A stretch of 64,000 nucleotides of DNA, from positions 1 to 64,000 of the forward strand of contig JAEXRW010000036.1 in NCBI GenBank assembly GCA_023454175.1. Reading direction: 5' to 3'. The notes under the pieces were generated by a model. That model saw nothing but the letters and a program-made list of their open reading frames with translations. It searched no databases and had not been told where the DNA came from. Origin of the DNA: Bacillota bacterium. GTDB taxonomy: Bacteria > Bacillota > Clostridia > Christensenellales > JAEXRW01. The translations under genes were made by a program, and so were the position numbers. Shown piece after piece: positions 59,830 to 64,000 of the stretch. The first letter of the stretch is position 1. Each line of letters starts with the position of its first letter.

Positions 59830-61362
59830 TCAGGATGTACGCAGACCGCCCAATGCTTCGTACATGCCCCTCAGCCTGTCAAAGGACGATTCGTACAGTT
59901 CCAGATATTTTCTGTATACCGGATAATGCTCTTTCACGGGTGCTATTTTTCGCTCTTCGCCGATGAAACGTTCCGCTGTGCTTTTGATATCGCTGTAGAT
60001 TCCCACTGCATTGCCGCCTATGATGGCGGCGCCCAGCATGGTCGTATCATCCCGTTTGAGCACCGAATAGGTTTTCCCCAGGATATCCGCCTTGATCTGG
60101 TTGAATAGTGTGGAGCTTGCTCCCCCGCCGATGACACGTATCTCTTCCGATTTCAGGTGGGGGTATGTCTCCGCCATTACGTTCAATGCGCAGGCATATT
60201 CATATCCGAGGCTTTCCAATAATGCCTTGTAGAAATGTTCCGGTTTGTGGTTCCAGCTATGCCCCATCCACAGCCCGCGGATATCGGGATCCAGGGGCAG
60301 CGCCCTTCCGTTGAGCATGCCGATGGCCAATAGGCCTTCCGAGCCCGGCGGCAGTTTTGCGGCGCTTTGATTGATCAGCTCGTATGGAGACTGTCCCTTC
60401 TTCACTTTTCTGCCCGGGTACATATTCTGGATATACCATTCGATAGTGGCGCCCGAGCCTGTAAAATAGACGCTTGCGTAGTATTCTCCGTGTATGGGGG
60501 ATGGGATCACTTCCAGCATCCTGTGGCGCATGTCGGGTATATATCGATCCAGGCATTGGCTGATGGCTCCCACCGTAGATGTCTCGTCGACCAGCTGGCC
60601 GGGATGTACGATCCCGGCGCCTATGCATCCGGCGGGTTTGTCTCCCGCTCCCGCAACGAGCGGTATGCCGGATGGCAGGCCGCAGGATTGCGCTGTCTCC
60701 CTGCTTAATTTTCCGATCACGGCGGTGGATTCCACGATCCGGGGCAGTTTTTTGATATCGATTTCCGCTGCATTGCATAGCAGGTCGGACCAGCAGTCGT
60801 TTTGGATACAGGCCCCGCCTGTCCATTCCAAAAGGGTTCTGTCGATGAAGGCGTCTTCAATCCCTATGCCGGCCATCTTTCCTGCCGCATAATTCCCGAT
60901 GATGAGGAATTTTTCGATCCTTTGGAATCTTTCTGCACAGGCGTCCTGCATCCATTTGATTTTCGGCAGCATAAAGGATGCGTTCGTCCCCGAGTGTTCG
61001 AGCAGTTTTTCCCTGTATATTTCAGGCATCCTTATCAGGTATGGGATATGTGCAGAGTGCATGGTTCCGGACCAGGGGGTGAGCGCGTTCCAGTCCTTAT
61101 CCACGCCCACTGCGCCGGCCATCTGCCCGGTAAAAACGATGGCTTCGAACGCGCTTTTGTCGACAGGCGCTTTTTTCACGCAGGCTTTTAAACAATGGAT
61201 CACGGTGTCATAATATTTCCCCGCTTCGGATAAGCCTGGATTGGTGGATTCCCGCGGCGCCTTCTCGTTGCATGCGACGATCGGCTTCCCGTCAGTGTCG
61301 TAGACCGCGGCTTTTATATTGGAGCTTCCCGTATCAATGACGATGAGATATTTCCTTTTCAT
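59830..61362 (-). CDS. FGGY carbohydrate kinase, xylulokinase/LsrK-like
   Basis: The 510-residue kinase starts LIVIDTGSSNIKAAVYD and has the second ATP region GAGDKPAGCIGAG and the adenosine motif VIGGGASSTLFNQIKAD. It differs clearly from the LyxK-like kinase at 56210; it is nearer to the gluconate, xylulose and autoinducer-2 kinase branch. Being directly after a class II aldolase and permease genes, it is likely to phosphorylate an imported sugar or ketose. Start follows GAGGGG. An 87-base gap with a hairpin separates it from the aldolase gene. Confidence 0.9.
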   Translation of the reverse strand: MKRKYLIVIDTGSSNIKAAVYDTDGKPIVACNEKAPRESTNPGLSEAGKYYDTVIHCLKACVKKAPVDKSAFEAIVFTGQMAGAVGVDKDWNALTPWSGTMHSAHIPYLIRMPEIYREKLLEHSGTNASFMLPKIKWMQDACAERFQRIEKFLIIGNYAAGKMAGIGIEDAFIDRTLLEWTGGACIQNDCWSDLLCNAAEIDIKKLPRIVESTAVIGKLSRETAQSCGLPSGIPLVAGAGDKPAGCIGAGIVHPGQLVDETSTVGAISQCLDRYIPDMRHRMLEVIPSPIHGEYYASVYFTGSGATIEWYIQNMYPGRKVKKGQSPYELINQSAAKLPPGSEGLLAIGMLNGRALPLDPDIRGLWMGHSWNHKPEHFYKALLESLGYEYACALNVMAETYPHLKSEEIRVIGGGASSTLFNQIKADILGKTYSVLKRDDTTMLGAAIIGGNAVGIYSDIKSTAERFIGEERKIAPVKEHYPVYRKYLELYESSFDRLRGMYEALGGLRTS

Positions 61363-61403
61363 CGTTTCCCCTCGCCGTTGTCCACTTTGGGGTGTTTCAA
61401 ATC

Positions 61404-61430
61404 ACAGGGGGACTTTGTCAGTCCCCCTGT
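61404..61430 (-). promoter_or_regulatory. Intercistronic hairpin
   Basis: ACAGGGGGACT pairs perfectly with AGTCCCCCTGT around TTGTC, between the aldolase and kinase genes. There is no T run, so it may set relative expression or mRNA stability rather than terminate. Confidence 0.55.
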
Positions 61431-61448
61431 CGTAGATGATATTGTACT

Positions 61449-62354
61449 TTACTCGGCCACTGTTTTTCTTGATCCTTTGATGTGGAAGAAATCGTTGATG
61501 ACCCACTTCGTCCGTTCGTAGCATGCCTTCTGGGCTTTTTTCACATCCCCTGTCTCACGCATGGCAGCTTCAAACGGCTGCCGTATTTCCGTACCCACAT
61601 TGATCTTTGCGATGCCGTTTTGGATAGCCTGCAGGATATCGGCCTGCTTGATCCCGGACCCGCCGTGAAGTACCAGGGGGATCCCTGTAGCATCTTTGAG
61701 TCCCTTTAGATATTCGATATTCAGCCTGGCTTCGGGCTTCTTCTGGTCTTTCATGGCGCCGGATATTGCGCCGTGGATGTTTCCGATCGCGACTGAGAGC
61801 CAGTCACACCCGGTTTCAGCTGCAAATTGCCTGGCTTCGTCCACCCGTGTAAATCCTTTTCCCGAAGCGAAGATCTCTTCGTAGGGTGGCATGGGACCTG
61901 CCTCATGCCCCAGCACCGCTCCCAGTTCCGCTTCGCAGCTTATGCCCGCTTCGTGCGCCAGTTTTACGATCGTTCTGGTTGCCTCGATATTTTTCGCCAG
62001 GTCCAGCCTCGATCCATCCACCATCACCGACTGGTATCCCAGAGCAATGGCTTCTTTGATGGTGTTTACATAATCTACTTGCTGCTGGTCTTCATCGATT
62101 ACAGGCACATGATCCAGATGAAGCCTTACGTTTTTCGGATTATCATATTTTGCAAATTCATCCCGCACGGCTTTGAGGCTTTGGGCCTGGAATTTCATCC
62201 ACTCCAGCCGGGCTACCTGTACCAGCGCAAACGAATCCTCTTCCGTCACTGCCTGGATCACAGGCTCCACCATGGGCAGGTATGGCACATTGAATGCCGG
62301 TATTACAATGCCCGCCTTCAAGGCATTTGTGACGATATCACCTGTCTTAAGCAT
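61449..62354 (-). CDS. Class II ketose-bisphosphate aldolase
   Basis: The 301-residue TIM-barrel enzyme belongs to the class II fructose/tagatose bisphosphate aldolase family. It has catalytic Asp81 and zinc ligand His82 in LHLDHV, AELGAVLGHE, a zinc His in IGNIHGAISG and another in LVLHGGSGI. It splits a ketose 1,6-bisphosphate (or related ketose 1-phosphate) to dihydroxyacetone phosphate and an aldehyde. LHLDHVPV differs from the usual LHLDHG. With the FGGY kinase gene downstream and the permeases upstream, it completes a sugar catabolic route. AAGGGAG precedes the ATG. Confidence 0.92.
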   Translation of the reverse strand: MLKTGDIVTNALKAGIVIPAFNVPYLPMVEPVIQAVTEEDSFALVQVARLEWMKFQAQSLKAVRDEFAKYDNPKNVRLHLDHVPVIDEDQQQVDYVNTIKEAIALGYQSVMVDGSRLDLAKNIEATRTIVKLAHEAGISCEAELGAVLGHEAGPMPPYEEIFASGKGFTRVDEARQFAAETGCDWLSVAIGNIHGAISGAMKDQKKPEARLNIEYLKGLKDATGIPLVLHGGSGIKQADILQAIQNGIAKINVGTEIRQPFEAAMRETGDVKKAQKACYERTKWVINDFFHIKGSRKTVAE

Positions 62355-62385
62355 TTATATCTCCCTTAATATTTTTAGAATACTG

Positions 62386-63396
62386 CTACACTCTACCCAG
62401 TTCTTTTTGCCTGCGTAATGTCATCAACCCGTCAAAGGACACGACTGCTATCAGGACAGCGCCGATGATGACTTTCTGCGTGGATGATTCCACATTGAAT
62501 AGGTTAAAGGCGTTTTGCAGGAGCGCCAGGAAAGTGATCCCGAGTACCGCGCCCAGCATGGAGCCCTGTCCGCCATTCATGCTGCCGCCCCCGATCACGC
62601 ATGCGATGATGACGTTCATATGGGAGAGCTGTCCGGTATACCGGTTTGCAGCGTCGGATTTTGCCGTGATGAGGATGCCTGCCAGCGCAGCGAGGATACC
62701 GGATACGACAAAGGCGGATATCCTGATTTTCCTTTTTTTGATGCCCATCAGTTTTGCCGCGGGTTCATTTCCGCCTATCGCAAAGAGTCTTCTTCCGGTA
62801 GGCCTTGTGGCGATAAAGATGGAAAACACTACGGCGAGGATGATCAGTATCCAGAACATCCAGTATACTCCGATGAAATCGCCGCGGCCGATTTCGATGA
62901 ACTCCTTGGGAAAGTCCTTGAACCCGCCTTTGCCCTTGCCCACCAGCAGCAGTTCGCAGAAGCCCCTGAAAACATACATCGTGCCGATTGTGGATATGAG
63001 GGCATTGATTCCCAGGATCTCAACGAGGATGCCGTTGATCAGGCCCACAGCAGCCCCCGAAGCGAGGCCGGCCAGTATCGCCACGATGATGGGGAGCTTC
63101 GCGGCGAGCAGCATGGCTGTAACAAGACCGCCGAAGCACATGACTGAACCGACTGACAGATCGAAAACACCCGTGATCAGCAGTATCATCATGCCCAGCG
63201 CCACGATGCCTTCCGGTGCGATCGCGTTCATCAGGGCTTGGAGGTTAAAGGGGTCGAAAAACAGCCCCCCCTGTGTGATCGATAGAAACAGGATCATGAC
63301 AATGCACGCGATCAACGCGATGCTGCCATTCATTTTCAGCAGTCTCTGGCCTGTATTTTTAATGGTATTTATTTTTTCTGCTTTTACGGTATTCAT
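62386..63396 (-). CDS. RbsC-type ABC sugar permease
   Basis: The 336-residue membrane protein has eight to ten hydrophobic helices and the RbsC-family signatures GEIVAL-like (EGIVALGMMILLITGVFDLS), GLASGAAVGLINGILVE and the ATPase-contact region GRRLFAIGGNEPAAKLMGI. It forms the channel of a CUT2 importer for monosaccharides such as ribose, xylose or autoinducer-2. Start 63396 follows AAAGGGG; the upstream ATG at 63417 contains no site. Gene spacing of about 30 bases on both sides indicates one operon with the aldolase. The ATPase and binding-protein genes are probably beyond 64000. Confidence 0.94.
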   Translation of the reverse strand: MNTVKAEKINTIKNTGQRLLKMNGSIALIACIVMILFLSITQGGLFFDPFNLQALMNAIAPEGIVALGMMILLITGVFDLSVGSVMCFGGLVTAMLLAAKLPIIVAILAGLASGAAVGLINGILVEILGINALISTIGTMYVFRGFCELLLVGKGKGGFKDFPKEFIEIGRGDFIGVYWMFWILIILAVVFSIFIATRPTGRRLFAIGGNEPAAKLMGIKKRKIRISAFVVSGILAALAGILITAKSDAANRYTGQLSHMNVIIACVIGGGSMNGGQGSMLGAVLGITFLALLQNAFNLFNVESSTQKVIIGAVLIAVVSFDGLMTLRRQKELGRV

Positions 63397-63427
63397 TTTT
63401 CTGCCCCTTTCGCTCAAATTTGGATCA

Positions 63428-64000
63428 TCAGGATTTCACTGCTTTGTTCATGCGGGTATCCAGGTAAACAGCAATGATCAGGATGACACCTACGATGATC
63501 TGCTGCAGCAATGGTTCAATATTGTGGATGACCATACCATTTGTGATCAGTTGCAGGAAGAAAAGGGCGACTGCAGAACGCAGGATGCTGCCCTTCCCGC
63601 CAAAGAGGCTTGCGCCGCCCAGGACTGCGGCAGTGAGCATCTGGAATTCGTATCCGATTCCGATGGTGGGCTCAGCATACTGCACGCGGGAGCCGATCAG
63701 GATGCCGCCCAGCGCAGCTGTAAAAGCCGATATCACAAAAGTAATGATCTTGATTTTGCCCGATTTGATACCATAGATCCTTGCAGTATCCAGGTTTTCA
63801 CCCACATAATACATCTTCCTGAAGATGGTCGTGCGATGGAGCATGAATTCGAGTACTACGATAAGGACGATCATCACAAGGATGGTTACAAATACGTCCG
63901 TCCCCCCGCCGAACTGGATCGCGTATTTGGCAAGCGCAGTATATTCTTTCGGATAGGCAAATCCGTATAAATTCGTACAGAGTATACCGGCAAGCCCCGA
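63428..64000 (-). CDS. Second RbsC-type ABC sugar permease, partial
   Basis: The reading frame is open from the stop at 63428 to the end of the window, giving 190 residues of the C-terminal part; the start lies beyond 64000. It includes a membrane helix (VFVTILVMIVLIVVLEF), the coupling loop FRKMYYVGENLDTARIYGI, and later helices ending at AVYLDTRMNKAVKS. An internal ATG at 63877 could mislead into a short gene, but the protein continues upstream (AGILCTNLYGFAYPKEY). It pairs with the permease at 62386 to form a heterodimeric CUT2 channel. Confidence 0.92.
   Translation of the reverse strand, partial: SGLAGILCTNLYGFAYPKEYTALAKYAIQFGGGTDVFVTILVMIVLIVVLEFMLHRTTIFRKMYYVGENLDTARIYGIKSGKIKIITFVISAFTAALGGILIGSRVQYAEPTIGIGYEFQMLTAAVLGGASLFGGKGSILRSAVALFFLQLITNGMVIHNIEPLLQQIIVGVILIIAVYLDTRMNKAVKS

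Noticed and set aside
63428..63877. A separate 149-residue gene
   Set aside because: The frame is open to the window end and the upstream codons encode permease sequence, so it is the tail of a longer gene.

Overview
The window looks like a chromosomal segment of an anaerobic, fairly GC-rich clostridial-type Firmicute, probably an uncultured gut or fermenter lineage. The evidence is AddAB recombination nuclease genes, a class I hybrid-cluster protein, an FprA flavodiiron protein with rubredoxin, the homocysteine-forming HcyBio/NIL-ferredoxin pair, Gram-positive-style AGGAGG ribosome binding sites and sigma-A promoters. No rRNA, intact tRNA, CRISPR array, transposase or phage gene was seen. 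All identifications come from reading motifs; nothing was searched against a database.

Layout. 1-5 kb: a hypothetical protein, an unlisted 34-codon ORF with a strong ribosome binding site, and a DUF1858-rubredoxin-FprA oxygen/NO defence operon. 4-9.6 kb: a metallophosphoesterase, a lipoprotein, the NIL-ferredoxin and HcyBio genes and a lipoate ligase. 9.7-14 kb: two convergent c-di-GMP proteins. 14-18.7 kb: a secreted TPR protein, hcp, an iron-sulfur flavoprotein and a PadR regulator. 19.5-28.7 kb: a response regulator/histidine kinase operon with PhoP-like 11-bp direct repeats, then DUF4956, a VTC-type polyphosphate polymerase domain protein and a CotH/lamin-tail protein. 29-33.3 kb: a small membrane protein and two tandem GT39 glycosyltransferases. 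33.6-42 kb: thpR, a conserved 77-residue protein and addB-addA. 42.3-45.6 kb: three tandem paralogous exported proteins with Asp-rich metal-binding repeats.

46-64 kb is an accessory carbon-metabolism region, all on the minus strand. It starts with a DeoR regulator, deoxyribose-phosphate aldolase and microcompartment shell operon. The aldolase carries both an N-terminal encapsulation-type helix and a C-terminal Cys motif typical of a [4Fe-4S] cluster. Next come a UroD-family methyltransferase, a GntR regulator and an iron alcohol dehydrogenase with a near-perfect operator over its promoter. Then follow a polyol/ketose catabolic set (Gfo/Idh/MocA, three SDRs, a zinc dehydrogenase, two FGGY kinases, a DeoR regulator, a class II aldolase) and two RbsC-type permeases, the last running off the window. 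The likely logic is uptake, oxidation of the polyol to a ketose, phosphorylation and aldol cleavage.

The intergenic DNA is crowded with short repeats. One is a roughly 90-140 bp family whose nested stems co-vary between copies. A second is a hairpin family with a GCTGTCCACAGC-type centre. A third is an A/T-rich tract that repeatedly abuts, and in some cases supplies, the stop codons of minus-strand genes.
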